In this document: one piece after another, positions 1 through 8,850 of the stretch
Layout: every line of letters begins with the position of its first letter
Position numbering within the stretch: position 1 is the first letter of the stretch
Assembly: GCF_003208175.1 (NCBI RefSeq)
Contig: NZ_QKMR01000002.1
Coordinates: 124,001-188,000 of the forward strand
Origin: Ruminiclostridium sufflavum DSM 19573
Lineage (GTDB): Bacteria > Bacillota > Clostridia > Acetivibrionales > DSM-1351
DNA length: 64,000 nt
Direction of reading: 5' to 3'
Translations under genes and position numbers: made by a program
The notes under the pieces: model-generated
Told to the model about the DNA's origin: nothing
Databases searched by the model: none
Seen by the model: only the letters and a program-made list of their open reading frames with translations

Positions 1-1245
1 ACCGCTGTATTTAAGACGCACAGCCATATCTTCCCCTCTTATGCCGGAGGTAACCAGTCTGTCAATATTGTCCGCAACACTATTCAGCTGTTCAAAATCA
101 ACATCCCACAGCCATGAAATATCAGTGCCGTCAGCTAAGTTGTCATTAATTATAAAGGAAATATTTAACGGCTGCTTGTCAAGTGCTAAAAAGCTGAGAA
201 CCTGATTGAAACCGGTAGGATTTTTAACCAGTATCAGCTTGACGGTTTTGTCCCCGACATTTATTGATTCCATTCTTCCAAAACCGGATTCAAAGGATTG
301 AAGGGCTTCAGATATGGTATCGGCACTGTATTTCAATGTAAGACCTAATGCTGCTGCTGCCATTGCATTATAGACATTGTACAAGCCGGGGAGGTTTATC
401 CTTGTAACAAACTCTTTTTTCTCCTGCAATAAAGAGGAAGTGCATGTCCACTTAACAGTTGTAAAGCTGCTTCCGGCTTCCTGTATTTCTGTACATTCCA
501 AATCGGCAGCCGGTCTCTTATAGCCGCAGCCTGTGCAGTAAAAGCTTCCAAGATGACCATATATATGATTTGAATATTCATATTTGCTTTTGCAGAAAAT
601 ACAGAACATAGCATCGGAATTAACATTTTCAGAATTTCCCTGATATGCCTCGCAGCTTATGCCGTAATAAAAAACCGGTTTTGAAGTGCCTTCACCCAGA
701 GAAGCGCACATTGAATCATCTGCATTCAGTATTAAAGCCGTATTTTCAGCTGTATGCTCAAGACCGGATTTTACCGCATTCAGCGTGGAATAAAGTTCGC
801 CGTATCTGTCCAGCTGATCCCTGAAAAAGTTTGTAACAACTACCGCTTTTGGTGTAATATGCTTTGTCACCTGATTGAAGGCAGCTTCATCACTCTCAAT
901 CAGTGCAACCTTATGTCTTGGCTTACCGCCGGGGGAAACTGCCTGAATAAATAAGGTCGTTATTCCGCTCAGCAGATTGGCGCCTGACTTATTGGTTATG
1001 TAGTTTATATTGTTATTTTTCAGGATTTCTTCGATAATTCTGGTTGTTGTGGTCTTTCCGTTTGTACCGGTAACCATTATAATCTCAAAGTCTTTTGCAA
1101 TTGATTCAAGAATACCCGGATATATTTTTAATGCTATTTTGCCGGGAAGGGTAGTGCCTCCTCTTCTTAAAAGGTGCAATGTAAAAATAGTAAATTTTGA
1201 TATAATAATAGATATAGCTTTTCGTAATTTCATAATTATGTCCAT
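1..1245 (-). CDS. murT: MurT, lipid II isoglutaminyl synthase Mur-ligase subunit (3' end outside window)
   Basis: About 415 codons are visible on the minus strand; the stop lies beyond position 1. MurT works with GatD to amidate the glutamate of lipid II in the cytoplasm. The Mur-ligase P-loop TGTNGKTTTT is at residues 59-68. A central Mur-ligase domain follows, interrupted by a Cys4 zinc ribbon (Cys215, 218, 237, 240), which is the hallmark that separates MurT from MurC/D/E/F. The N-terminus is a short hydrophobic-basic helix. The ATG at 1245 is the first in frame after a stop at 1275, but it has no good ribosome binding site. A TTG at 1266 and an ATG at 1233 are alternatives. gatD would be expected downstream, outside the window. 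The gene is divergent from the murA fragment. Confidence 0.9.
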   Translation of the reverse strand, partial: MDIIMKLRKAISIIISKFTIFTLHLLRRGGTTLPGKIALKIYPGILESIAKDFEIIMVTGTNGKTTTTRIIEEILKNNNINYITNKSGANLLSGITTLFIQAVSPGGKPRHKVALIESDEAAFNQVTKHITPKAVVVTNFFRDQLDRYGELYSTLNAVKSGLEHTAENTALILNADDSMCASLGEGTSKPVFYYGISCEAYQGNSENVNSDAMFCIFCKSKYEYSNHIYGHLGSFYCTGCGYKRPAADLECTEIQEAGSSFTTVKWTCTSSLLQEKKEFVTRINLPGLYNVYNAMAAAALGLTLKYSADTISEALQSFESGFGRMESINVGDKTVKLILVKNPTGFNQVLSFLALDKQPLNISFIINDNLADGTDISWLWDVDFEQLNSVADNIDRLVTSGIRGEDMAVRLKYSG

Positions 1246-1364
1246 GCTCTGCTTTTGTGGTACCAAATTTTATTTCAGTACGGCATGAATCTGCTCCTCC
1301 TTTTATATAAACATAAGCGATGACGGATTTACAACTGTAAAAGTTGAATTAATTATATTAAAAC

Positions 1365-1373
1365 ATTATATCA
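1365..1373 (-). promoter_or_regulatory. Extended -10 promoter for murT
   Basis: Read on the minus strand, TGATATAAT is a perfect -10 hexamer (1365-1370) with a TGN extension. The matching -35 region is only AT-rich. It lies about 120 bp before the murT start codon, and no other gene faces this way. The assignment is by motif only. Confidence 0.5.
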
Positions 1374-1485
1374 CATAAAATTTTCAAAAATACGGTTTAT
1401 TCTTAATTTTATACTACTTTTTTGTGCTTTGGCTCCGGCTGTATAAAATACTATATTTAATAATTATTGACATTAATAAAACCAA

Positions 1486-1524
1486 ATATCACAATTGATG
1501 GGCAATATAATCTTGTGATATAAT
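1486..1524 (+). promoter_or_regulatory. Promoter-like sequence inside a 9-bp perfect inverted repeat
   Basis: TTGATG (1495-1500) and TATAAT (1519-1524) are separated by 18 bp. The arms ATATCACAA (1486-1494) and TTGTGATAT (1513-1521) form a perfect inverted repeat that spans the -35 and overlaps the -10. This layout fits an operator-controlled promoter reading toward the murA fragment, or a leftover from a displaced gene. No regulator is known. Confidence 0.4.
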
Positions 1525-1584
1525 TATTAGGGTTAGCTTTAAAGCTGATATTAATATTGTAAAAGCGCCAGTAACGTAACACAT

Positions 1585-2505
1585 CCGGGGGGCTGTGAAA
1601 TAGGCCCAAGACCGATAGATTTACATTTGAAAGCACTTAGAAGCCTTGGCGCAAAAATAAATGACACCAATGGCGGGTACATAAGCTGTGAGACTGAAGG
1701 GCTAAAGGGGAGTGAGATATATCTTGACTATCCGAGCGTCGGAGCGACTGAAAACGCTATGATAGCTGCGGTATATGCTCAAGGTGATACCATTATAAGA
1801 AATGCGGCAAAGGAACCTGAAATAATAGATTTGCAGAATTTTTTGCAAAAAATAGGTGCGAAGGTTACGGGGGCAGGCTCAAGTGTTATCAGAATAAAGG
1901 GATATGACAAAAAGCTTACAAAAGTTGAGCACACAGTCATTTCTGACAGGATAATAACGGGAACCTATATGGTGGCCGCGGCAATAACAGGCGGTAATGT
2001 TATCCTCAAAGACATTACTCCGGAGCACATTATTTCAATTGCATCGGTTTTAAGAGATGCGGGATGTCAGATAAATATAAAGCGTAATGATATTCAAGTG
2101 ATTGCGGGAACAAAGATGGATGCAATTGAAGTTATCAGAACTTTGCCGTATCCGGGCTTCCCGACTGATATGCAGGCTCAGATGATGGCATTGCTGACCT
2201 TGTGCAAGGGCACAAGCATTATTATCGAGACAATCTTTGAAAGCAGATACAAGCATGTTGACGAGCTTCTAAAAATGGGAGCCAATATAAGAATAGACGG
2301 GCGTATGGCTGTTATTAAAGGTGTAAACCGCTTAAACGGTGCACAGGTTGTTGCAAGGGATTTACGCGGAGGTGCTGCTTTGATTCTGGCAGGGCTGGCT
2401 GCTCATGGTGAAACTGTTATTACCGGTATAGAGCATATTGACAGGGGTTACTATAAGGTGGAAGAAAAGCTGTCTGAAATAGGGGCAGATATTATAAGGA
2501 ACTGA
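1585..2505 (+). pseudogene. murA: MurA (UDP-GlcNAc 1-carboxyvinyltransferase), N-terminally truncated
   Basis: MurA makes UDP-GlcNAc-enolpyruvate, the first committed peptidoglycan step. Homology starts abruptly at PGGCEIGPRP (1585-1614), which contains the catalytic cysteine, and runs to a normal C-terminus. Family members have about 417 residues; roughly the first 110, including the substrate-binding Lys-Asn near residue 22, are absent in all three upstream frames. The frame stays open only to a TAA at 1552. A TTG at 1627 could start a 292-residue product, but that would lack the catalytic Cys. ftsQ follows after 8 bp, as in the usual mur-fts order. Either a rearrangement removed the 5' end or an assembly joined two loci here. 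A second intact murA elsewhere is likely, because many Firmicutes have two. Confidence 0.75.
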
Positions 2506-2513
2506 GTATACAA

Positions 2514-3350
2514 ATGACAAAAACTTCAAAAAAGACAGTTTACAGGAAAACAAAAGATGGTAAAAAGCGGAGGGCCGTAGTCAGAAGAATTAGAAAATTA
2601 ATTTCTTTAATTGTTCTTATAGTTGTTGCTGTTATTTTTGCGCGCTCATCTTTTTTCATAGTAGATGAGATTAAGGTATCCGGCAGTGCAAAATATTCGC
2701 CAAAGGATATAATTGCCGGTACAGGACTTGTAACAGGGCAAAATATATTTAAAATGTTAGGGGAAAAACCAAGGAATTTATTTTCCTTTCGATTTATTGA
2801 CAGGGAACAAAGTGTTTATCAGTCCATGCCATATGTCAAATCAGTAAGTGTCAGACCTTCCTTGCCTAAAGCTATAAAAATTAGAATTCAGGAAAGAACT
2901 CCTTTCGCAATTCTTGAAGCTCAGGGGACAAGCATGCTTATTGACAGCGAGGGTTATGCTCTGGAGGCTGTAAAGAATTCCGAATTAAAAAAGAAATATT
3001 TTAAAATAATAGGTACATCGGTGGATAGCTTTAATTTGGGACAAGCGGTAAAATTTAAAGGTGAATCTCCTTTAAGTATATTAACAGATTTTTGTGACAA
3101 ACTTTTAAAAAGTGATAAAAATTCAAAATTAAAATTATATGAGAAGATTACATCGGTTAAGGTAACCGATATCAATTGTATCACTGCCAGATTCGAAGAC
3201 AGAATTAATGTTGAATTTGGAGATTATGAAAACCTTGATTACAACATTAACTTTTTCAGAAAGCTGTATACGGATAATATTACTAAGCAGCAAAAGGGCA
3301 CGTTCTTTTTTAAAGCAGGCAGTGATGCATATTTTGAGCCGGAAGATTAG
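2514..3350 (+). CDS. ftsQ: Cell division protein FtsQ/DivIB
   Basis: 278 residues. The basic cytoplasmic N-terminus (1-28) is followed by one transmembrane helix (about 29-47) and an extracytoplasmic POTRA domain beginning around FIVDEIKVSGSAKYS, where the conserved LPKAIKIRIQER segment is visible. FtsQ/DivIB is a divisome scaffold that interacts with FtsL and FtsB at the septum. The gene starts 8 bp after the murA stop and precedes the small basic protein gene, ftsA and ftsZ, the normal clostridial order. The ATG at 2514 has only a weak SD, so translation may be coupled to murA. Confidence 0.92.
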   Translation: MTKTSKKTVYRKTKDGKKRRAVVRRIRKLISLIVLIVVAVIFARSSFFIVDEIKVSGSAKYSPKDIIAGTGLVTGQNIFKMLGEKPRNLFSFRFIDREQSVYQSMPYVKSVSVRPSLPKAIKIRIQERTPFAILEAQGTSMLIDSEGYALEAVKNSELKKKYFKIIGTSVDSFNLGQAVKFKGESPLSILTDFCDKLLKSDKNSKLKLYEKITSVKVTDINCITARFEDRINVEFGDYENLDYNINFFRKLYTDNITKQQKGTFFFKAGSDAYFEPED

Positions 3351-3378
3351 CGTTTGATAAAAGCTTTCCGCATCGGCA

Positions 3379-3425
3379 TAAAGTCAATTACGGTTCAAGC
3401 CCTTGTACGATATTAGTTGACTTTT
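3379..3425 (+). repeat. MITE remnant: both terminal repeats with the centre deleted
   Basis: TAAAGTCAATTACGG at the left and TTGACTTT at the right enclose only about 20 bp. This is a deletion derivative of the 180-215 bp MITE family seen complete at 34484 and 38569. It lies between ftsQ and the next gene. Confidence 0.7.
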
Positions 3426-3471
3426 TTGGTACGGCTGCGGAGCTTATTTTGATAAGAAAGGAATGTTTTTT

Positions 3472-3834
3472 ATGATACCCATTTTAGGTTTGATTGCAGG
3501 AATTTTGATAGGTATGTTTATTCCGATTACTATTCCGTCGGAGTATTTTACATACGTCGCGGTTGCAATTCTTGCCGCTCTTGATTCTGTGTTCGGAGGT
3601 TTGGTTGCTACAATCAACAAGAAGTTTGAAATGAGAATTTTTCTTTCCGGATTTTTCGGCAATGCTCTTTTGGCTGCAATATTGGCTTATATAGGAGATA
3701 AACTGGGGCTTCAGATTTATCTTGCTGCTATTTTTGCTTTCGGCAACAGATTGTTCTTAAACTTTGCATTAATTAGAAGATTTGTATTGAATAAGTTCTT
3801 TAAAAAAGATAATATAGTTAAGGAAGAAATATAA
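3472..3834 (+). CDS. sbp: Small basic family membrane protein (DUF1290, Sbp-like)
   Basis: 120 residues with three or four hydrophobic segments. The conserved stretch ALDSVFGGLVATINKKF and a basic C-terminus are typical of the DUF1290 proteins coded between ftsQ and ftsA in Firmicutes. The function is not established; the position suggests a link to division or sporulation. AAGGA at 3458-3462 suits the ATG at 3472 (9-bp spacing). The ATG at 3463 would be only 1 bp from it, so the shorter form is chosen. Confidence 0.85.
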   Translation: MIPILGLIAGILIGMFIPITIPSEYFTYVAVAILAALDSVFGGLVATINKKFEMRIFLSGFFGNALLAAILAYIGDKLGLQIYLAAIFAFGNRLFLNFALIRRFVLNKFFKKDNIVKEEI

Positions 3835-3879
3835 GTGCTTTTGAAGGGGATTTGGTTAGAAAATTAAGGGGGCAGTTTT

Positions 3880-5115
3880 GTGTCTGATATCATAGTAGGA
3901 ATTGATATAGGTACTTCAAAAGTAAGTACTGTGATAGGTATGGTTGACAGTGAAGGCGAAGTTCAGGTTTTGGGTAAGGGCATAGCTACTTGTACCGGTA
4001 TTAAGAAGGGAATAATTATAGATATTGATGCCACTTCGGCTTCTATACGAAGTTCTGTCAGGAGTGCGGAAGCTCAGTCTGATATCAAGGTTATTTCGGC
4101 ATATGTAAGCATTTCCGGGTTACATGTTAATATCATTAATCATAAAAACTTTACCAGCATATCTAATGATAATAAGGAAATTGCAAAAACCGATGTACAG
4201 AAGCTTATTTATTCTGCCGGAACGATAGCCATACCGGATGATAGTGAGATTATTGATGTTGTACCCAGTCAGTTTATTGTTGACGGCTACGATGGAATAC
4301 TTGATCCTGTGGGTATGAAGGGTTCTGTTCTTGAAGGCGATTTTGATGTGGTAGTCGGGAAAATAATATCAGTGCAAAATATAATAAGAAGTGTGGAAAA
4401 AGCAGGCATAAAGGTTGATGGGCTTGTAGCAGAAGGCTTTGCAGCCGGAGAATGTATTCTTATGCCTGATGAAAAGGATATTGGTGTTATTTTTGTTGAT
4501 ATCGGCGGAGGCACGACAGAGGTAAGTGTATTTAAAAATGAAAGGCTGATAATGAATCAATGTATTCCGGTGGGGGGAGATCATATTTCTAATGACTTGT
4601 CCATCGCCCTGAAGATGTCTTATGCTGAATCTGAAAGAATAAAGAAGCAGTATCAGCTTGCAGCTACAAGCTTGATTAAAAATGATCAGGAAATAGCCGT
4701 AAATGATATAAGCGAAAGCTTCAAAAAAACCATAATGGTATCTGATGCGATTGAGGTTATAGAGGCAAGAGTATGTGAGATATTCAGCCTTTGCTGTGAT
4801 ATGGTTGACGAAAGGTGTCCCGGAAACTATGGTGCCGGTGTTGTGCTGTCCGGTAACGGTATTTCATTATTGGACGGAGCTGCTCAGCTGGCCGCTGAAA
4901 TTTTTCAGCTGCCTGTCAGATTTGCCGCACCAAAAAATAAGGATATAGCAGCTCTTGAATATTGTACTGCCGCAGGGATAGTTAAATATATAGTCAAGCA
5001 GGAGAAGGATGCCAGTACAATAAGTAAAAAAAGTATTCCGGGCACTGAGAAAAAGGTTAAAGAAAAGGGCTTTTTAAAAAAACTGTTTAATTCTCTTAGG
5101 GATTTATTTTTTTAG
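3880..5115 (+). CDS. ftsA: Cell division protein FtsA
   Basis: 411 residues with a GTG start preceded by the strong SD AAGGGGG. FtsA is the actin-like ATPase that tethers FtsZ to the membrane. Visible motifs are the phosphate-1 loop GIDIGTSKV near residues 7-15, DIGGGTTEV near 207-215 and SGNGISLL near 322. The extreme C-terminus (about 397-411, KGFLKKLFNSLRDLFF) is the amphipathic membrane-targeting helix. ftsZ lies 145 bp downstream. Confidence 0.93.
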   Translation: MSDIIVGIDIGTSKVSTVIGMVDSEGEVQVLGKGIATCTGIKKGIIIDIDATSASIRSSVRSAEAQSDIKVISAYVSISGLHVNIINHKNFTSISNDNKEIAKTDVQKLIYSAGTIAIPDDSEIIDVVPSQFIVDGYDGILDPVGMKGSVLEGDFDVVVGKIISVQNIIRSVEKAGIKVDGLVAEGFAAGECILMPDEKDIGVIFVDIGGGTTEVSVFKNERLIMNQCIPVGGDHISNDLSIALKMSYAESERIKKQYQLAATSLIKNDQEIAVNDISESFKKTIMVSDAIEVIEARVCEIFSLCCDMVDERCPGNYGAGVVLSGNGISLLDGAAQLAAEIFQLPVRFAAPKNKDIAALEYCTAAGIVKYIVKQEKDASTISKKSIPGTEKKVKEKGFLKKLFNSLRDLFF

Positions 5116-5260
5116 GCAATAAAATCTAAACTTGCCTAATTTAAATTTATAATATATATTATTAGTATGTATTTTTGTAATCTTTTGAAGATTATTTAAA
5201 GCGATAATATTACAATGTTTACAATAAAGTCTAATTACCAAAGCTAAAGGGGGATTTACT

Positions 5261-6388
5261 TTGCTAGATTTTGAAATTGATATGGATCATTTTGCCCAGA
5301 TAAAGGTTGTCGGCTGCGGCGGCGGAGGAAACAATGCGGTTAACCGAATGATAGATGCTGGACTAAGAGGTGTTGATTTCATTGCTATAAATACAGATAA
5401 ACAGGCTTTATTTTTGTCAAAAGCCAATACAAAGATTCAAATAGGCGATAAGCTTACAAAGGGTCTTGGTGCAGGGGCAAATCCTGAAATCGGGGAGAAG
5501 GCTGCTAATGAAAGTAAGGATGAAATCACTCAGGCTATAAAAGGTGCTGATATGGTCTTTGTAACTGCGGGCATGGGCGGTGGAACAGGAACCGGAGCGG
5601 CTCCGGTTGTTGCTCAGATTGCCAGAGAGATGGGAATTCTGACAGTTGCTGTTGTAACCAAGCCTTTTATATTTGAGAGCAGAACACGTATGCAGCATGC
5701 GGAAAGAGGTATTGAGAACCTGAAAAATACTGTGGATTCACTTGTTACCATTCCAAATGACAGATTGCTGCAGGTGGTAGAAAAACGCACCACTATGGTT
5801 GAAGCCTTTAAGATGGCGGATGATGTATTGCGCCAAGGTGTTCAGGGTATATCTGATTTGATAGCTGTTCCCGGCTTGGTAAATCTGGACTTTGCTGATG
5901 TTAAAACAATAATGCTGAGCTCAGGTCTGGCACATATGGGTGTAGGCAGAGCATCAGGAGAAAACAGAGCTGAGGATGCGGCAAAGCTTGCAATTTCCAG
6001 TCCTCTTTTGGAAACTTCAATTGAAGGTGCCAGAAGGGTTTTGGTTAATATTACCGGCGGACCGGATATGGGATTGTTTGAGGTGAATACTGCTGCGGAA
6101 TTGGTGCAGAAATCAGCTGATCCTGAGGCAAATATTATATTTGGTGCAGTTATTGATGATACAATGAAGGATGAGCTGATGATAACTGTTATAGCTACCG
6201 GTTTTGAAAGCGGGCCTATATTGAAGAAGTTTGACAAACCTGCTGAAAAACCCAAACAGGTTCCGGCTTCTGCAGTTGAGGAAAGGAAGTATGCGGCAGA
6301 GGTTACTGAGAGAAGTAATTCAAATGTTGTTTCTTCTGATAATGAACTGGATATCCCCACTTTTTTAAGGCGTAACAGGTTCAAATAG
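5261..6388 (+). CDS. ftsZ: Cell division protein FtsZ
   Basis: 375 residues with a TTG start and SD AAAGGGGG at an ideal distance. FtsZ is the tubulin-like GTPase that forms the Z-ring. The GTP-binding loop [11 protein letters not shown] is near residues 19-29, the tubulin signature [10 protein letters not shown] near 106-115 and the T7 loop region NLDFADV near 207. The C-terminal peptide [12 protein letters not shown], which binds FtsA, ends the protein. The 145-bp gap from ftsA is AT-rich and could hold its own promoter (TTGAAG, 17 bp, TATTAC). A terminator follows the gene. Confidence 0.96.
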   Translation: MLDFEIDMDHFAQIKVVGCGGGGNNAVNRMIDAGLRGVDFIAINTDKQALFLSKANTKIQIGDKLTKGLGAGANPEIGEKAANESKDEITQAIKGADMVFVTAGMGGGTGTGAAPVVAQIAREMGILTVAVVTKPFIFESRTRMQHAERGIENLKNTVDSLVTIPNDRLLQVVEKRTTMVEAFKMADDVLRQGVQGISDLIAVPGLVNLDFADVKTIMLSSGLAHMGVGRASGENRAEDAAKLAISSPLLETSIEGARRVLVNITGGPDMGLFEVNTAAELVQKSADPEANIIFGAVIDDTMKDELMITVIATGFESGPILKKFDKPAEKPKQVPASAVEERKYAAEVTERSNSNVVSSDNELDIPTFLRRNRFK

Positions 6389-6464
6389 GTATTTTATAGT
6401 ACCTTTGCAATATTGACAAGACAGCGTTTTATTTTATAGCAGGATAAAAAACATAAAAACAGGC

Positions 6465-6509
6465 AGGGACTAATGAAGACTTTTAAAAGCTTTATTTAGT
6501 CCCTTTTTT
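6465..6509 (+). terminator. Rho-independent terminator after ftsZ
   Basis: AGGGACTAA (6465-6473) pairs with TTAGTCCCT (6496-6504), with further pairing in between, and runs into a T tract. It separates the division cluster from the sporulation genes. Confidence 0.85.
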
Positions 6510-6623
6510 ATTAGTACAAAATATACCCTTTTAAAAGGCTATAAGTGCGAAAAAAGATATTGATTTTAAAAAGCTTGTGCTTGAAGCTATAAGTTTAAGC
6601 GGTTTAGTCATATGCAAAGCTAT

Positions 6624-6691
6624 TTTGTCATTCGATATTTCTTTTTCTACATTTCATTTTGACAAACTTCTGTCAGCTCCATGAGTATAAT
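6624..6691 (+). promoter_or_regulatory. Probable Spo0A-activated spoIIG promoter
   Basis: TTGACA (6659-6664) and TATAAT (6686-6691) are both perfect but 21 bp apart. A Spo0A-box-like TTTGACAAA (reverse complement TTTGTCAAA) overlaps the -35 at 6658-6666. A second partial box, TTTGTCATT, lies at 6624-6632. In Bacillus subtilis the spoIIG promoter is a sigma-A promoter with an overlong spacer and 0A boxes over the -35, so the match in kind is close. It lies about 420 bp before spoIIGA, with a MITE in between. Confidence 0.65.
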
Positions 6692-6814
6692 CTAGGTATA
6701 GCACAGCAGGCTTAATTAAGGCAATGCAAAAAGAATGCTATTACCAAGCATAAAATTACTAAAGCCTGAATAATAGTAATGTATAGCAATCAGAGCTGTG
6801 TACAATCTATTTTT

Positions 6815-7091
6815 ACTGAAGCAATTACGGTTCAAGACTTAGGGGTGATATCTATATCGTTTTTCAGGTGAATTAAGCTTTCTAGCTGGCTGCTTTTGCC
6901 AGGCGTGGGTTTTAATTTGTTCTTTGACTTTAGGTGGCTTCAGCCAAGAAATCAAAAAATGCAGCTATAAAAAAGATGCGTACCTCCACAAGGGTAAAAT
7001 TATTATATTATGCTGTAACTGGATGTGGAGGTTAGCCTAAAACCAAACTATCGGCCGGTATAATCGGTTTTCCAGCCGATAGGAATTGACT
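6815..7091 (+). repeat. MITE copy (about 180 bp) with an E2 element inside it
   Basis: The left end (CAATTACGGTTCAAG, 6822-6836) is degenerate. The body shows the family segments GAATTAAGCTTT and CCAAACTATCGGCCGG. The right end CGATAGGAATTGACT (7076-7090) runs almost to the spoIIGA start. Between the family segments GGCTTCAGCC and CCAAACTATCGG lies about 95 bp of foreign sequence containing an E2-type stem. Confidence 0.75.
6975..7036 (+). repeat. E2 element (SD/anti-SD stem) nested in a MITE
   Basis: CCTCCACA (6983-6990) and TGTGGAGG (7024-7031) are perfectly complementary over 8 bp. The right side continues GTTAGCCT, exactly as in the upstream E2 copies at 42257 and 46810. The inner hairpin is weak here. 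No start codon follows the SD-like GGAGG at a useful distance. Confidence 0.6.
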
Positions 7092-7109
7092 ATTTGCGGG
7101 GTATGTACA

Positions 7110-8009
7110 GTGGAAGTTTATTGGGATGTTTTAGTTCTGGAAAATTTTGTAATCAACTATCTTATACTGCTTGTAACAGCAAAATTTATGCGTTTAAGGG
7201 TGAGCACCTTAAGGCTGTTGACCGGAGCAATTGTCGGAGCGCTTTATGTTGGATTTATTATATTGCAGCCTGATTTAAGAGTTTATTATACAACTATAGC
7301 TAAAATATTGTTATCAATTTTTATAATTGCCATAACGTTTTCTCCTCGTAGAATTATACAATTTATCAGAACATTAGCTATATTCTATATATCAACCTTT
7401 ATTTTTGCAGGGGCTGCGTTTGCCTTTTTGTTTTTCAACGAGCAGGGTGGCTTTGTAAGAAATGGCATTGCATATGTTTATGGACAATCTCAATGGCGGA
7501 TGATGGTTTTTTCCTTAATAACAGTCGGAATTATTATAAAGATATTCTGGGAGGTTATACAGAGCAGACTTATAAAGGAAAAGCTGCTGGTACCTGTTAA
7601 GATATCCTTTGACAACAGGGTGATTGATTTGTCTGCATTAATAGATACCGGAAATTCCTTAAAGGATCCTCTTACAAATATACCTGTAATGGTGGTTGAA
7701 TTTAATGCGTTGCAGGAGCTGCTGCCTCAGGAGATTAAAGGTATATTTGCCGGTGCTCAGGAAAACGATTTGAACTATGTTACAACTATAATATCAAAGT
7801 CCAAATGGTTTTCTAGGTTCAGATTGATACCATTTTGCTCATTGGGAAAGGAGAATGGCATGCTGATAGGCTTCAAACCTGATTTTATTGAAATCGGAGA
7901 AGTAGAGGACAGAAGGGATATAAAAAATGTAATCGTGGGAATATATAACAGATCCCTGTCAAGCAATGAGGAGTACAAGGCTCTGCTTGGTCCGGAGCTT
8001 GTAGCTTAG
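7110..8009 (+). CDS. spoIIGA: SpoIIGA, sporulation-specific aspartic protease for pro-sigma-E
   Basis: 299 residues. The N-terminal half has about five transmembrane segments starting VYWDVLVLENFVINYLILL. The C-terminal half carries the aspartic protease motif DTGNSLKDP (Asp near residue 179). SpoIIGA sits in the septum and cleaves pro-sigma-E in the mother cell after a forespore signal. sigE follows 40 bp later. The GTG at 7110 is chosen because GGGGT lies at 7098-7102 and the protein then begins as in the family. A TTG at 7086 lies inside the MITE terminal repeat and has no SD. Confidence 0.88.
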   Translation: MEVYWDVLVLENFVINYLILLVTAKFMRLRVSTLRLLTGAIVGALYVGFIILQPDLRVYYTTIAKILLSIFIIAITFSPRRIIQFIRTLAIFYISTFIFAGAAFAFLFFNEQGGFVRNGIAYVYGQSQWRMMVFSLITVGIIIKIFWEVIQSRLIKEKLLVPVKISFDNRVIDLSALIDTGNSLKDPLTNIPVMVVEFNALQELLPQEIKGIFAGAQENDLNYVTTIISKSKWFSRFRLIPFCSLGKENGMLIGFKPDFIEIGEVEDRRDIKNVIVGIYNRSLSSNEEYKALLGPELVA

Positions 8010-8049
8010 CAATTAAATTACATCGATACTCGAAGGGAGAACAGGAAAA

Positions 8050-8781
8050 ATGAAAATTTTAGTTAAGATAAAGATGTTTATACTTATCAAGTATGAGAAT
8101 TTTTTGAGGAAATACAAACTAGGAGGTTTTTTTCCGGTTCACTACATAGGAGGCAGTGAAGCATTGCCACCGCCATTGACACTGGATGAAGAGGCCTATT
8201 TGCTGCACAAGCTTGAGCAGAGTGATTATGCTGTTAAAAGCATTCTGATTGAGAGAAATCTAAGATTGGTGGTTTATATCGCAAGAAAATTTGAAAATAC
8301 CGGCATAGGGGTTGAAGACTTGGTCTCAATAGGAACGATTGGTCTGATTAAGGCCATAAATACCTTTAATCCCTCAAAAAATATCAAGCTTGCCACATAT
8401 GCATCAAGATGCATTGAAAATGAAATACTAATGTATTTAAGGAGAAATAACAGAGTAAAGGCTGAAATTTCAATTGATGAGCCTTTGAATATCGACTGGG
8501 ACGGAAACGAATTACTTTTATCTGATATATTAGGTACCGAAAACGATCTCATTCACAGAAGCCTTGAAGAAGAAGTGGATAAGGAATTACTGAATATAGC
8601 AATGAAAAAACTGTCTTCAAGAGAAAAAAGAATAATGGAGCTGCGTTTTGGCCTTTCTAACGAGGTTGAAAAAACTCAGAAGGAGGTTGCAGACATGCTG
8701 GGGATATCACAATCATACATATCAAGATTGGAAAAAAGAATAATAAGCAGGCTGAAAAAGGAAATCAGCAGAATGACCTGA
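8050..8781 (+). CDS. sigE: RNA polymerase sporulation sigma factor sigma-E (pro-form)
   Basis: 243 residues, close to the 239 of B. subtilis pro-sigma-E. The basic, hydrophobic N-terminal ~28 residues form the pro-sequence, and the diagnostic [12 protein letters not shown] follows. Region 2 spans about 71-130 ([28 protein letters not shown]). The region 4.2 helix-turn-helix ([20 protein letters not shown]) ends the protein. It directs early mother-cell transcription and is cotranscribed with its activating protease SpoIIGA. Confidence 0.95.
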   Translation: MKILVKIKMFILIKYENFLRKYKLGGFFPVHYIGGSEALPPPLTLDEEAYLLHKLEQSDYAVKSILIERNLRLVVYIARKFENTGIGVEDLVSIGTIGLIKAINTFNPSKNIKLATYASRCIENEILMYLRRNNRVKAEISIDEPLNIDWDGNELLLSDILGTENDLIHRSLEEEVDKELLNIAMKKLSSREKRIMELRFGLSNEVEKTQKEVADMLGISQSYISRLEKRIISRLKKEISRMT

Positions 8782-8850
8782 ATTTCCTGCATGTGCTTAA
8801 AATAAAGGTTTGTCAAGGTACCAGGCAAAAATATTTTGATTGATTTAACC

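Noticed and set aside
1010-1288. Plus-strand 92-residue frame opposite murT
   Set aside because: It overlaps the murT P-loop region in antisense; the murT frame has clear family motifs, this one has none.
1517-1584. Remnant of the murA N-terminus in another frame before 1585
   Set aside because: A few residues looked vaguely MurA-like, but the frame is closed by stops on both sides and no continuous similarity could be seen.
5842-6384. 180-residue minus-strand reading frame opposite ftsZ
   Set aside because: It is a shadow of the conserved ftsZ frame, with no ribosome binding site and an implausible composition.
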